From Bacillota bacterium (lineage in GTDB: Bacteria > Bacillota > Desulfotomaculia > Desulfotomaculales > JAJYZD01), in assembly GCA_021800315.1 (NCBI GenBank), contig JAJYZD010000136.1, positions 1 to 9,746 on the forward strand: a stretch of 9,746 bases of DNA, read 5' to 3'. Numbering within the stretch: the first letter of the stretch is position 1; each line of letters starts with the position of its first letter. The notes beneath the pieces are model-generated. The model did not search any database. It was not told where the DNA came from and saw nothing but the letters and a program-made list of their open reading frames with translations. Shown here in pieces: positions 1-7,634 of this stretch. Made by a program: the position numbers and the translations under genes.

Positions 1-221
1 GTCTTAACCACCGGCAGGCCGTTCTGGCCATCTACGGGGTCAATGTGGTGCTGGGGGCCAGCGCGATACTGCTGACGGTGATCTCGCAAGGGCAGGCCCT
101 GGTGCTGGCGGCGGGGATATTCCTGGCTGTGGCCGTGACCGCCAACCGGCTGGGTGTTACCGGTCAACGCTTCCGAACCAACTACTTGAAAGAGGAAGCC
201 AGGCGGTCCCGCGGGATGTAA
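1..221 (+). CDS. WecA/TagO/MraY-type glycosyl-1-phosphate transferase, C-terminal part (5' truncated by window)
   Basis: The reading frame starting at base 3 is open to TAA at 219-221 and gives the last 72 residues of a membrane protein. It opens with LNHRQAVLAIYG, very like the 'GLSHRQAVLILYG' segment before the last membrane helices of polyprenyl-phosphate N-acetylhexosamine-1-phosphate transferases (WecA/TagO/RgpG). Two hydrophobic stretches follow (about residues 8-28 and 33-47), then a basic cytoplasmic tail rich in Arg and Lys. The family transfers a sugar-1-phosphate from a UDP-sugar to undecaprenyl phosphate at the inner face of the membrane, the first lipid-linked step of teichoic acid, exopolysaccharide or O-antigen-like glycans. 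The catalytic Asp motifs would lie upstream of the window, so activity and exact substrate cannot be judged. The neighbouring galU, galE and pgm fit a role in envelope polysaccharide. MraY itself is less likely because no mur/fts cluster is seen. Confidence 0.72.
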   Translation, partial: LNHRQAVLAIYGVNVVLGASAILLTVISQGQALVLAAGIFLAVAVTANRLGVTGQRFRTNYLKEEARRSRGM

Positions 222-239
222 GGGGCCGCCCGTTTTTTT
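202..239 (+). terminator. Intrinsic terminator overlapping the wecA-like stop codon
   Basis: GGCGGTCCC (202-210) pairs with GGGGCCGCC (222-230) as a 9-bp stem with one G-U pair. The 11-base loop (211-221) contains the TAA stop codon, and the stem is followed by CG and seven T residues (233-239). This is a canonical Rho-independent terminator. It lies only 18 bases before the galU start, so galU depends either on read-through or on a promoter located upstream of the hairpin. No good promoter is visible between the hairpin and galU. Confidence 0.75.
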
Positions 240-256
240 GAGAGGAGACGTGATCA

Positions 257-1129
257 ATGCAGATCAGAAAGGCCGTTATTCCGGCGGCGGGTTTTGGAGT
301 CCGGTTCCTGCCGGCCACCAAGGCCCAGGCCAAGGAAATGCTGCCCATCGTCGACAAACCGGCCATCCAGTACATAATTGAGGAGGTGGTGGCCTCCGGG
401 ATCAAGAATATCCTGGTGGTCAGCGGCCGGAACAAGAGGGCCATCGAGGATCACTTTGACCGGGCGCCGGCCTTGGAAGAACACCTGCGCGCCAAGGGCA
501 AGACCGAACTCCTGCGGGTCGTGGAGGAACTCAGCGACATGGCCTTCGTCCACTTCGTCCGCCAGAAGGAACAGCGGGGCCTGGGTCACGCCATCGCCTG
601 CGCCCGGCACTACGTGAACGGCGAACCTTTCGCCGTCCTTCTGGGCGACGACATCGTCCGGGGGCCGGTGCCGGCCCTGAAACAGCTGACCGGCCTCTTC
701 GGGGAGACGGGGGCCACGGTGCTGGGGGTCCAGGAGGTTCCCGCGGAGGACGTGTCCAAGTATGGGATCCTGGACGGCGAAGAGATCCGGCCCGGCGTAT
801 TCCGGGTCCGGGGCCTGGTGGAAAAGCCCTCGCCTTCGATTGCGCCTTCCCGGCTGGCCATCATGGGCCGCTACTGCATCACGCCGGCCATCTTTCCCAT
901 TCTGGAAGAGACGCCGCCGGGCGCGGGCGGCGAAATCCAGCTCACCGACGCCCTGGCCCGCCTTTTGCGGGAAGAGCCGGTCTACGGCCTGGTGTTCGAG
1001 GGCCGGCGCTACGACATCGGCGACCGGCTCGGCTACTTGCGGGCCACGGTGGAATTCGCCCTGGGCCGAACGGATGTCGGGCCGGCCTTCCGGAACTATC
1101 TGAAGGAACTTCTGCCCGGCCTGGACTGA
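257..1129 (+). CDS. galU: UTP--glucose-1-phosphate uridylyltransferase
   Basis: This 290-residue protein has the usual length and all landmarks of bacterial GalU, which makes UDP-glucose from UTP and glucose-1-phosphate in the cytoplasm. Visible are the N-terminal nucleotide-binding loop AAGFGVRFLPATKA (10-23), KEMLPIVDKPAIQYI (26-40), QRGLGHAI (106-113), the metal-binding LLGDD region (128-132), an EKPSP segment, GEIQLTDAL, and the C-terminal YDIGDRLGYLRATVEFAL. The ATG is preceded by AGAGGAG (241-247) at a 9-base gap, which fixes the start. Two positions in the usually strict signature G-x-G-T-R...P-K-E-M are changed: Thr to Val (residue 15) and Pro to Ala (residue 25), while Arg16 and Lys26 are kept. 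galE begins 14 bases after the stop, so the two genes are probably cotranscribed. A close nucleotidyltransferase such as RmlA or a CDP-glucose enzyme is unlikely because the GalU-specific C-terminal blocks are present. Confidence 0.95.
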   Translation: MQIRKAVIPAAGFGVRFLPATKAQAKEMLPIVDKPAIQYIIEEVVASGIKNILVVSGRNKRAIEDHFDRAPALEEHLRAKGKTELLRVVEELSDMAFVHFVRQKEQRGLGHAIACARHYVNGEPFAVLLGDDIVRGPVPALKQLTGLFGETGATVLGVQEVPAEDVSKYGILDGEEIRPGVFRVRGLVEKPSPSIAPSRLAIMGRYCITPAIFPILEETPPGAGGEIQLTDALARLLREEPVYGLVFEGRRYDIGDRLGYLRATVEFALGRTDVGPAFRNYLKELLPGLD

Positions 1130-1143
1130 TAGGGGGGCTTTTC

Positions 1144-2043
1144 ATGCGCGTCCTGGTCACCGGCGGCGCCGGCTTTATCGGCTCCCACATCACCCGGGTC
1201 CTGCTTCGGGAAGGGCACCGGGTAACCGTTGTGGACGACCTGTCCACGGGCAGTCTGGACAATCTACCCAAGGGAGTGGCCTTTTACCGCCTCGACGTAA
1301 CCGGCGCAATGGACGCCTTGTTCGACGCCGAGCGCCCCGAGGCGGTGGTGCACCAGGCCGCCCAGGTTTCCGTGCCCCGCTCGCTTCAGGACCCGGTCCG
1401 GGACCTGGACCTGAACGCCGGCGGCACCCTGAACCTGCTGGAACACGGCCGCCGGTTCGGGGTGGCCCGTTTTATCCTGGCGTCTTCGGCGGCGGTCTAC
1501 GGCGAGCCTCGCTACCTGCCCCTGGACGAGGAACATCCCGTCCAACCCCTTTCACCCTACGGGCTTTCCAAGTACGCGGCCGAACGGTACCTGGACCTCT
1601 ACCGGCGCCTGTACGGTCTTTCCGGTTGCGCCCTGCGCTACGCCAACGTCTACGGGCCCCGTCAGGCCGCCCACGCCGAAGGCGGAGTGGTGGCCATCTT
1701 TTGCGAGCAACTGGCCCGTGGCTTGCCCCCCGTTATTTACGGCGACGGGGAACAGACGCGGGATTTCGTTTATGTGGAGGACGTGGCCCGGGCCAACCTG
1801 GCCGCCCTGACGGCCGGGGAAGGCTTCTTCAACATCGGCGCCGGCCGGGCCGTTTCGGTCAACAACCTCTGGTGCCTCCTGCGTGAACTGACCGGCAGCC
1901 GCCTGGATGCCGTTCACCGCCCGCCCCGTCCGGGGGATATCCGGGACAGCGTCTTCAACCCGGCCCGGGCCAGGGAGGTTCTCGGCTGGCGGCCCGGCCG
2001 CGACCTGGAGAAAGGTCTGCAGGCCATGGCCGGGGAACGGTGA
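1144..2043 (+). CDS. galE: UDP-glucose 4-epimerase-like extended SDR
   Basis: This 299-residue extended short-chain dehydrogenase/reductase keeps the NAD-binding Rossmann motif TGGAGFIGSH (6-15), the acidic residues closing beta-2 (VVDDLSTG, 29-36) and the catalytic set Ser115, Tyr139 and Lys143 (SSAAVYG and YGLSKYAAE). It also has the NVYGPRQ and YGDGEQTRDFVYVEDVA blocks typical of GalE and related UDP-sugar epimerases. The expected reaction interconverts UDP-glucose and UDP-galactose through a 4-keto intermediate, using the product of the adjacent galU. It is somewhat shorter than enteric GalE (about 338) but normal for Gram-positive and archaeal-type enzymes. The ATG has AGGGGGG (1131-1137) six bases upstream and lies 14 bases after galU. 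The family also includes UDP-GlcNAc and UDP-glucuronate 4-epimerases, so the exact substrate rests on context. Confidence 0.88.
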   Translation: MRVLVTGGAGFIGSHITRVLLREGHRVTVVDDLSTGSLDNLPKGVAFYRLDVTGAMDALFDAERPEAVVHQAAQVSVPRSLQDPVRDLDLNAGGTLNLLEHGRRFGVARFILASSAAVYGEPRYLPLDEEHPVQPLSPYGLSKYAAERYLDLYRRLYGLSGCALRYANVYGPRQAAHAEGGVVAIFCEQLARGLPPVIYGDGEQTRDFVYVEDVARANLAALTAGEGFFNIGAGRAVSVNNLWCLLRELTGSRLDAVHRPPRPGDIRDSVFNPARAREVLGWRPGRDLEKGLQAMAGER

Positions 2044-2087
2044 AAAGAATCCCTTCGGAAACCCGGTAACAGGTACCCGGCCCGGGA

Positions 2088-2109
2088 GGTCGGGAGCAGG
2101 TCGGGAGCA
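2088..2109. repeat. Perfect 11-bp tandem duplication
   Basis: The 11-mer GGTCGGGAGCA occurs twice in direct tandem (2088-2098 and 2099-2109) and runs into a GCAGCAG triplet stretch. It lies in the non-coding gap after galE, where it affects no reading frame. It is probably a slippage duplication; nothing indicates a regulatory function. Confidence 0.6.
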
Positions 2110-2135
2110 GCAGCAGACCTTAACGACAACAACCT

Positions 2136-2170
2136 GGCGGTGAAGATCCGTTCTCCACCGCCTTCTTCGT
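2136..2170 (+). terminator. Hairpin downstream of galE, possible weak terminator
   Basis: GGCGGTG (2136-2142) pairs perfectly with CACCGCC (2156-2162). Inside, after a 1x1 mismatch, AGA (2144-2146) pairs with TCT (2152-2154) around a 5-base loop. The 3' side is TTCTTCGT, only partly T-rich, so this is an imperfect intrinsic terminator at best. It lies 93 bases after the galE stop, and the strong promoter before pgm fits a transcript boundary in this gap. Confidence 0.4.
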
Positions 2171-2242
2171 CCGGGTAGCCCGGCCCCGCCGGACACCTGT
2201 CGCATAGGCTGTCGCGCAGCGGCGGCGCTAACCGCGGAGTCC

Positions 2243-2467
2243 ATGCCGGGAGGCGCGGCCATCATGGAGCGGGCTTGGCGGATTAGCTGTTCCCATGACT
2301 TACCGACTCTTTACGACGCCGCTTTCCTTGCCGTCGCCGAAACGGTGGCCGAGGCCACCGGTGAGGGGTGCGACTTTTGGACGGCCGATGAACGTCTCGT
2401 CAATTCCCTGCGCGGCGGATGCCCTTACGTGCGGGCTCTGCAATCGTATGCCGAACAAGGGAATTAA
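2243..2467 (+). pseudogene. 3' remnant of a VapC-like PIN-domain toxin gene
   Basis: The open frame gives 74 residues whose latter two thirds match the C-terminal half of a VapC-type PIN ribonuclease. LPTLYDAAFLAVAE carries the third acidic residue of the family (Asp in YDA), and DFWTADERLVNSL carries the fourth (Asp in TADERL), followed by the usual PYVRAL end. A complete PIN toxin is about 130-145 residues and begins with an Asp on a first beta strand and a central Glu. Neither is present. The frame is open upstream only to a stop at 2141-2143, and that extension reads as low-complexity Arg/Pro/Ala with no PIN features. No antitoxin gene is seen next to it. There is no convincing SD before the ATG at 2243 or the one at 2264. 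I read it as a decayed toxin fragment without likely activity; translation of a short protein cannot be excluded. Confidence 0.6.
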
Positions 2468-2476
2468 TCCCCGCGG

Positions 2477-2504
2477 TTGACTACCCGCCCGAACGTGCTA
2501 GAAT
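2477..2504 (+). promoter_or_regulatory. Sigma-A type promoter for pgm-murJ
   Basis: TTGACT (2477-2482) and TAGAAT (2499-2504) are separated by 16 bases; each hexamer differs from consensus by one base. The promoter begins 10 bases after the stop of the PIN remnant. Transcription would start near 2511, leaving a leader of about 26 bases before the pgm ATG. It makes pgm and the overlapping or abutting murJ a unit independent of galU-galE. Confidence 0.72.
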
Positions 2505-2525
2505 AGGATGGGTATCTATGAAAAC

Positions 2526-2530
2526 GGAGG
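2526..2530 (+). promoter_or_regulatory. Ribosome binding site that fixes the pgm start
   Basis: GGAGG directly abuts the GTG at 2531, too close to serve it, but lies six bases before the in-frame ATG at 2537. This argues for ATG 2537 as the true start rather than the longer GTG form. Confidence 0.7.
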
Positions 2531-2536
2531 GTGGAG

Positions 2537-3949
2537 ATGGAGCCGATCAGTTTCGGAACCGACGGCTGGCGGGGGGTCATGGCCCGCGACTTTGTTTTTG
2601 ACCGTGTGCGCCTGGTCGCCTGCGCGATCGCCGAATACGTGCGGTCACGGGATCCGGTCCGGGGCGTGGTGGTAGGCTACGACAACCGGTTTCTTTCCGA
2701 GCACTTCGCCGCGGCCGTGGCCGGGGTATTGACCGGCCGCGGTATACCGGTTTTCGTGCCCCGGACGTCCGTACCCACCCCGGTGGCGGCCTTCGCCGTC
2801 AGGCACCTCGGTACGGCGGGGGCCGTCATGATCACGGCCAGCCACAACCCGCCGGAATATAACGGTATCAAGTTCATTCCCGACTATGCCGGACCCGCGC
2901 TGCCCCCGGTGACCCGGGCCATCGAGGAAAACATCCGGCGCCTGGCGCCCGGTTTTTCGCCGGGGGAAGGAGACCTGGATAAGAAGCGGGCCGGAAACCT
3001 GTGGCGGGACCTGGACGTGAAAGCCGCCTACCAGGTCCACCTGGCCGGCCTGGTGGATCTGGCGGCCGTCGCCCGGGCCGGACGATTGATCGTCTGCGAT
3101 CCCATGTTCGGGGCCGGCACCGGCTACCTGGAGGACGCCCTCGCCGGGGTGGCGACGGAAACGCTGCACGGAGCGCGGGATCCCCTGTTCGGCGGCCACC
3201 TGCCCGATCCCTCGGAGGGGTTCCTGGGTCCTCTTTCGGAGCGGGTGGCGGCCGGACGGGCGCTGCTGGGCCTCGCCCTGGACGGCGACGCCGACCGCTT
3301 CGGCCTGATCGACGCCGACGGGAGCTTTGTGTCCCCCAATACGTTTTTGCCCCTCCTGTACCGCTACCTGCTGGTGGAACGCGGCCTGAAAGGCCCGGTG
3401 ACGCGGAGCGTGGCCACGACCCACCTTCTCGACCGGCTGGCCGCCAAGTACGGGCAAACTCTCTTCGAGACGCCCGTGGGTTTCAAGTACATCGGGCTAA
3501 ACCTGCGGGAAAAGGCCTGTGTCCTGGGCGGCGAGGAGAGCGGCGGCCTGTCCGTAAAGGGCCACGTCCCGGAAAAGGACGGCATCCTGGCCGGACTGCT
3601 GGCCGCCGAGATGGTGGCGGTCACCGGCCGCTCCCTGGGTGAACTGTCCCGCCAATTGGCGGAGGAAGTGGGCAGCCTGACCAGTCGGCGGGTGGATCTG
3701 CACACCGGCGCCGGGTCCAAGCAGGGGATCCTGGATCGGCTGGCATCTTACCGGCCGGCCTCCCTGGGCGGCGTGCCGGTGGTGGAGACAAGCGCCTTGG
3801 ACGGTGTGCGGTTCCTCTGTGAGGACGGCGCCTGGGCCCTGGTGCGGCCCTCCGGGACGGAGCCGGTCTTCCGCCTTTACGTCGAGGCCGGCCTGGCGAC
3901 GCGGGTGGACGCCATGGTGAGGGAGGTGCGGGTTTACCTGCGGATTTGA
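2537..3949 (+). CDS. Phosphoglucomutase/phosphomannomutase (alpha-D-phosphohexomutase)
   Basis: This 470-residue protein has the four signature loops of alpha-D-phosphohexomutases in order. The phosphoserine loop TASHNPPEYNGIKF has its catalytic Ser at 102, the metal-binding loop is DGDADRF (249-255), the sugar-binding loop is GGEESGG (331-337), and the phosphate-binding loop is RPSGTEP (437-443). The N-terminus FGTDGWRG (6-13) is also typical. The enzyme moves phosphate between C6 and C1 of a hexose in the cytoplasm. Next to galU and galE its likely job is to supply glucose-1-phosphate for UDP-glucose, though GEESGG-type enzymes can also act on mannose phosphates, so the sugar is not certain. 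GlmM is less likely because it is normally about 450 residues with a different active-site context. It has its own promoter at 2477-2504, and its stop TGA overlaps a possible TTG start of murJ. Confidence 0.9.
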   Translation: MEPISFGTDGWRGVMARDFVFDRVRLVACAIAEYVRSRDPVRGVVVGYDNRFLSEHFAAAVAGVLTGRGIPVFVPRTSVPTPVAAFAVRHLGTAGAVMITASHNPPEYNGIKFIPDYAGPALPPVTRAIEENIRRLAPGFSPGEGDLDKKRAGNLWRDLDVKAAYQVHLAGLVDLAAVARAGRLIVCDPMFGAGTGYLEDALAGVATETLHGARDPLFGGHLPDPSEGFLGPLSERVAAGRALLGLALDGDADRFGLIDADGSFVSPNTFLPLLYRYLLVERGLKGPVTRSVATTHLLDRLAAKYGQTLFETPVGFKYIGLNLREKACVLGGEESGGLSVKGHVPEKDGILAGLLAAEMVAVTGRSLGELSRQLAEEVGSLTSRRVDLHTGAGSKQGILDRLASYRPASLGGVPVVETSALDGVRFLCEDGAWALVRPSGTEPVFRLYVEAGLATRVDAMVREVRVYLRI

Positions 3950-3963
3950 CTAGGACAGAAGGG

Positions 3964-5541
3964 TTGCAGCGCAAGGAAACCTCGGCCACGAGCGGAATAA
4001 TAGTGAGGGCCACGGCCCTGATCATCGCCATGGGTCTTTTGTCCAAACTGACCGGGCTGATCCGGGATACGGCGATCGCCCACCGGTTCGGCGCCACCGG
4101 GCTGACCGACGCCTACATCGTGGGCTCCACCATCCCCACCCTGGTTTTCTCCGTGATCACCGGGGCGCTGGCCGTGGTGGTGGTGCCGGTCTTCACCGAT
4201 TACCTGGCCGAGGAGGAAAGGGCCTGGCGGCTGTTCGCGTCCGTGACCAACTGGTTGTTCCTGATCCTGGCCGGGTTAACCGTGCTGGGCATGGCCGGGT
4301 CCGCCCTTTTCGTGCGCCTGGTGGCTCCCGGTTTCGCCCCGGCCACGGCCGCCCTGGCCGTCCAGTTGACCTATATCATGTTTCCCCTCCTGGCCTTTAC
4401 CGGCATGTCCAACCTCTTCACCGGGCTTTCCAACGCCAACAACATTTTCGGCGTACCGGCGTTCTCGGTGGTGGTGAACAACCTCGTGATCATCGGGGCG
4501 GTGCTCCTGCCCGGCTTCGGCATCCGTGGTCTGGCCGTGGGAACCGCCCTGGCCATGGCGGCGGCCGCCCTGGTCCAATTGCCGCCCCTATTCCGGACGG
4601 GCTTCCGTTTCCGCTGGACTTTCGATGTCCGGGACCCCGCCCTGTCCCGGCTGCTGGTCCTGGCGGTGCCCGTAGCCATAGGCCTTTCGGCCAACCAGGG
4701 CTATATCCTGATCGACCGGGTTCTGGCCTCCGGCCTTTCGCCCGGCAGCCTGTCCGCCCTCAACTACGCCCAGAAGGTCATGCTGGTACCCGTAGGTCTT
4801 TTCATCACCGCCCTGGGTACGGCCGTCTATCCCACCCTCACCCGGCTTTCGGCCGGGGCCATGACGGACGAGCTGCGGGAGACCTTGCTGCGCGCACTGC
4901 GCGCGGTTTTCCTGGTGATAGTTCCCTGCGCGGTATTGTTGGGCGTGCTGGCCCGGCCGGTGGTCGCCCTGCTCTTCGAACGGGGGGCCTTCGGCGCCCA
5001 CGCCGCCGCCATGACCTCGACCGCCCTGGCCTACTACGCGGTGGGCCTGGCCGGCCAGGCCGGAGTGGTTGTGCTGACGCGGGCTTTTTACGCCCTGGGG
5101 GACACCCGGACCCCGGTCTGGGTTACGGTGGCGGCGGTCCTGACCAACCTGGCTTTCAGTCTTCTTCTGATCCGTCCCCTGCAGTTGGGCGGCCTGGCCC
5201 TGGCCAACTCCCTGGGCGCCCTGGTCAACACCGGCCTGTTGATCTGGCTGTTGGACCGGCGGGTGGCCGGTCTGAAAAACGCCTTCCCGGGTTTTTTCGC
5301 CCGGCTGGGTCTGGCGGCGCTCGGGCTGGGGGCGGTCAGCTACGCGGTCTACGGCGGTATGGCCGCATCTATCTACGGCCTGGTTTCCGCGGCGGCCGGT
5401 TTGACCCTGGCCGCGGTCTGCGGCCTTACGGTTTTCGTCCTGGTGGTCCGCGGCCTGGGCCTGGAGGAGATCGGACTTTTAGCCGGCTATCTGGGGCGTT
5501 TTTCCCTGGTGCCTGTCGCCCCCTTTATCCGCAGGCACTGA
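3964..5541 (+). CDS. murJ: MurJ/MviN-family lipid II (or lipid-linked glycan) flippase
   Basis: This is a very hydrophobic protein of about 525 residues with some 13-14 membrane helices, the size and layout of MurJ in the MOP exporter superfamily. Family blocks seen are LLSKLTGLIRDTAIAHRFGA with DAYIVGSTIP after it (helices 1-2), ALAVVVVPVFTDY, and ALNYAQKVMLVPVGLFITAL followed by YPTLTRLS (helix 8 region). Also present are LLFERGAF and ALGDTRTPVW. MurJ flips undecaprenyl-PP-linked peptidoglycan precursor to the outer face. Because it sits with wecA-like, galU, galE and pgm genes, a role in exporting another undecaprenyl-linked glycan is also possible. The start is uncertain. TTG 3946 overlaps the pgm stop (TTGA) but has no well-spaced SD, TTG 3964 has AGGA (3952-3955) eight bases upstream and is preferred, and GTG 4003 is a third option. 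Lys replaces Arg at two positions where E. coli MurJ has functional Arg in helices 1 and 8. Confidence 0.88.
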   Translation: MQRKETSATSGIIVRATALIIAMGLLSKLTGLIRDTAIAHRFGATGLTDAYIVGSTIPTLVFSVITGALAVVVVPVFTDYLAEEERAWRLFASVTNWLFLILAGLTVLGMAGSALFVRLVAPGFAPATAALAVQLTYIMFPLLAFTGMSNLFTGLSNANNIFGVPAFSVVVNNLVIIGAVLLPGFGIRGLAVGTALAMAAAALVQLPPLFRTGFRFRWTFDVRDPALSRLLVLAVPVAIGLSANQGYILIDRVLASGLSPGSLSALNYAQKVMLVPVGLFITALGTAVYPTLTRLSAGAMTDELRETLLRALRAVFLVIVPCAVLLGVLARPVVALLFERGAFGAHAAAMTSTALAYYAVGLAGQAGVVVLTRAFYALGDTRTPVWVTVAAVLTNLAFSLLLIRPLQLGGLALANSLGALVNTGLLIWLLDRRVAGLKNAFPGFFARLGLAALGLGAVSYAVYGGMAASIYGLVSAAAGLTLAAVCGLTVFVLVVRGLGLEEIGLLAGYLGRFSLVPVAPFIRRH

Positions 5542-5597
5542 CGCGGGGGATGGACGCCGCCCTTTCCGGCGCATAGCATGGAGGGGGGGTGTTCTCA

Positions 5598-5843
5598 ATG
5601 TATAAGGTTTCGGAATTGTCCAGGCGGGATTTTATCAACGTGGCCGACGGGATGCGTCTGGGTCCGGTGAAGGACCTGCATATCGATCCCCATACTGGGC
5701 GGGTTACCGCCCTGGTGCTCAGGGGCAACCGCAAGTACTGGGGGGTGCTCGGCCTGGGCGGCGACGTGGTGGTGCCCTGGGAACGGATAAGGAAGGTGGG
5801 GGCGGACGCGGTTTTGGTGGAACTGGAGCCCGTCCGCCGCTGA
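5598..5843 (+). CDS. PRC-barrel protein, YlmC/YmxH sporulation family
   Basis: This 81-residue single-domain protein reads as one PRC-barrel. It has the N-terminal KVSELSRRDFINVADGMRLG, then VKDLHIDPHTGRVTALVL, and the C-terminal block VVVPWERIRKVGADAVLVEL, which is the pattern of the YlmC/YmxH family. Members are small beta-barrel proteins conserved in spore-forming Firmicutes and annotated as sporulation-associated; their biochemical role is unclear. An in-frame GTG at 5589 lies inside the SD itself (GAGGGGGGG, 5581-5589), so the ATG at 5598, eight bases after the SD, is the likely start. It lies 56 bases after murJ and 64 bases before metK with no strong terminator on either side, so it may be cotranscribed with metK. 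Confidence 0.82.
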   Translation: MYKVSELSRRDFINVADGMRLGPVKDLHIDPHTGRVTALVLRGNRKYWGVLGLGGDVVVPWERIRKVGADAVLVELEPVRR

Positions 5844-5907
5844 CCCGTCCCGCCGCGGGGCCGCCTGGATACGGGATTTTGATCGCAATAACAGGGGAAA
5901 TGGGGGA

Positions 5908-7098
<1,191 letters not shown>

Positions 7099-7159
7099 GC
7101 GGTCAGGCACCACCCGGCCCGGCATATGAATAAGCTGGCCATGGAGGTGCAAGGCGAAT

Positions 7160-7537
7160 ATGGAGACCAGGATTATCGCGCCGGTGGCGGCGGTGCTGGT
7201 GCTGTACGTCGTGGTCTGCCTGGCCGACCGGAAAAACCCGGGGCTGGTGCTGATCCTGAGGTTCAAGAACCAGGAGGAGGCGGTGGAGGGATTCCTGCGC
7301 AAGGTGGCCGGTTTTGTCCGGTTCACGGGGCTGAGGGTGGAGATGGTGGTGTTCGTCGATCATTCCCGCGACCTCACGGAAGCCATAGTGGGCCGCCTGG
7401 CGGAAGAACTGGGTTTTCTGGTATCCTCCCCGGATGTTCATTGTCCGGCGGGCCCGCGGACCCGTTTTCTCGACGCCCGCCCCTTGAGCGGCCGTCAGTT
7501 GGCGCGCCTTTCCCTCCGGGCGCTTTTGGCGGCCTGA
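7160..7537 (+). CDS. Membrane-anchored small protein of unknown function with a GT-A-like half domain
   Basis: This 125-residue protein is not recognised as a named family. Residues 5-21 form one hydrophobic helix (IIAPVAAVLVLYVVVCL) with little N-terminal flank and a following DRK, so it is probably a membrane anchor with the rest cytoplasmic. Residues 29-86 look like the first beta-alpha-beta unit of a GT-A glycosyltransferase. LVLILRFKNQEEAVEGFLRKV corresponds to 'ViipvrNeEevIegfLrsl', and EMVVFVDHSRDLTEAIVGRLAEE corresponds to 'EiivVDDgStDgTaeiarrlaee'. The second acidic residue of the DDGS signature is His, and the protein ends before any DxD metal motif, so transferase activity is unlikely. 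It is probably a scaffold or nucleotide-sugar-binding relic (inference). The start is supported by GGAGGTG (7143-7149), ten bases upstream. It follows metK by 61 bases and is closed by the terminator at 7585-7608. It uses the same GC-rich codons as its neighbours. Confidence 0.7.
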   Translation: METRIIAPVAAVLVLYVVVCLADRKNPGLVLILRFKNQEEAVEGFLRKVAGFVRFTGLRVEMVVFVDHSRDLTEAIVGRLAEELGFLVSSPDVHCPAGPRTRFLDARPLSGRQLARLSLRALLAA

Positions 7538-7584
7538 TCCGGGGTCGGCGCCTGGTTGCCGCCCGAGTGTCCGGCCTTTTTCCA

Positions 7585-7608
7585 GCGCCGCAAGAACGCG
7601 GCGCTTTT
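7585..7608 (+). terminator. Intrinsic terminator after the metK unit
   Basis: GCGCCGC (7585-7591) and GCGGCGC (7598-7604) form a perfect 7-bp GC stem around the loop AAGAAC, followed by TTTTCC. It lies 47 bases after the stop of the small protein and marks the end of the ymxH-metK-small protein unit. A second, weaker T-tract (7577-7581) precedes it. Confidence 0.8.
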
Positions 7609-7634
7609 CCATGCCCTTAAGACCGTTCGGGTTT

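Noticed and set aside
1552..2265. 237-residue minus-strand frame covering the end of galE and the following gap.
   Set aside because: Most of it is antisense to galE and the rest is low-complexity; no start signal or family resemblance.
5542..5597. CGCCG/CGGCG hairpin between murJ and the PRC-barrel gene.
   Set aside because: Only 5 bp with no T-tract; expected by chance at this GC content.
5844..5907. SAM riboswitch or terminator before metK.
   Set aside because: The 64-base gap is too short for an S-box. The CCCGT/ACGGG pairing around a small inner CCCG/CGGG hairpin, followed by ATTTT, is too weak to call a terminator.
7126..7620. 164-residue + strand frame overlapping the small protein after metK.
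   Set aside because: The translation is a Gly/Pro/Arg-rich low-complexity string typical of an off-frame read; the overlapping 7160-7537 frame has a membrane helix, GT-A-like motifs and a better SD.
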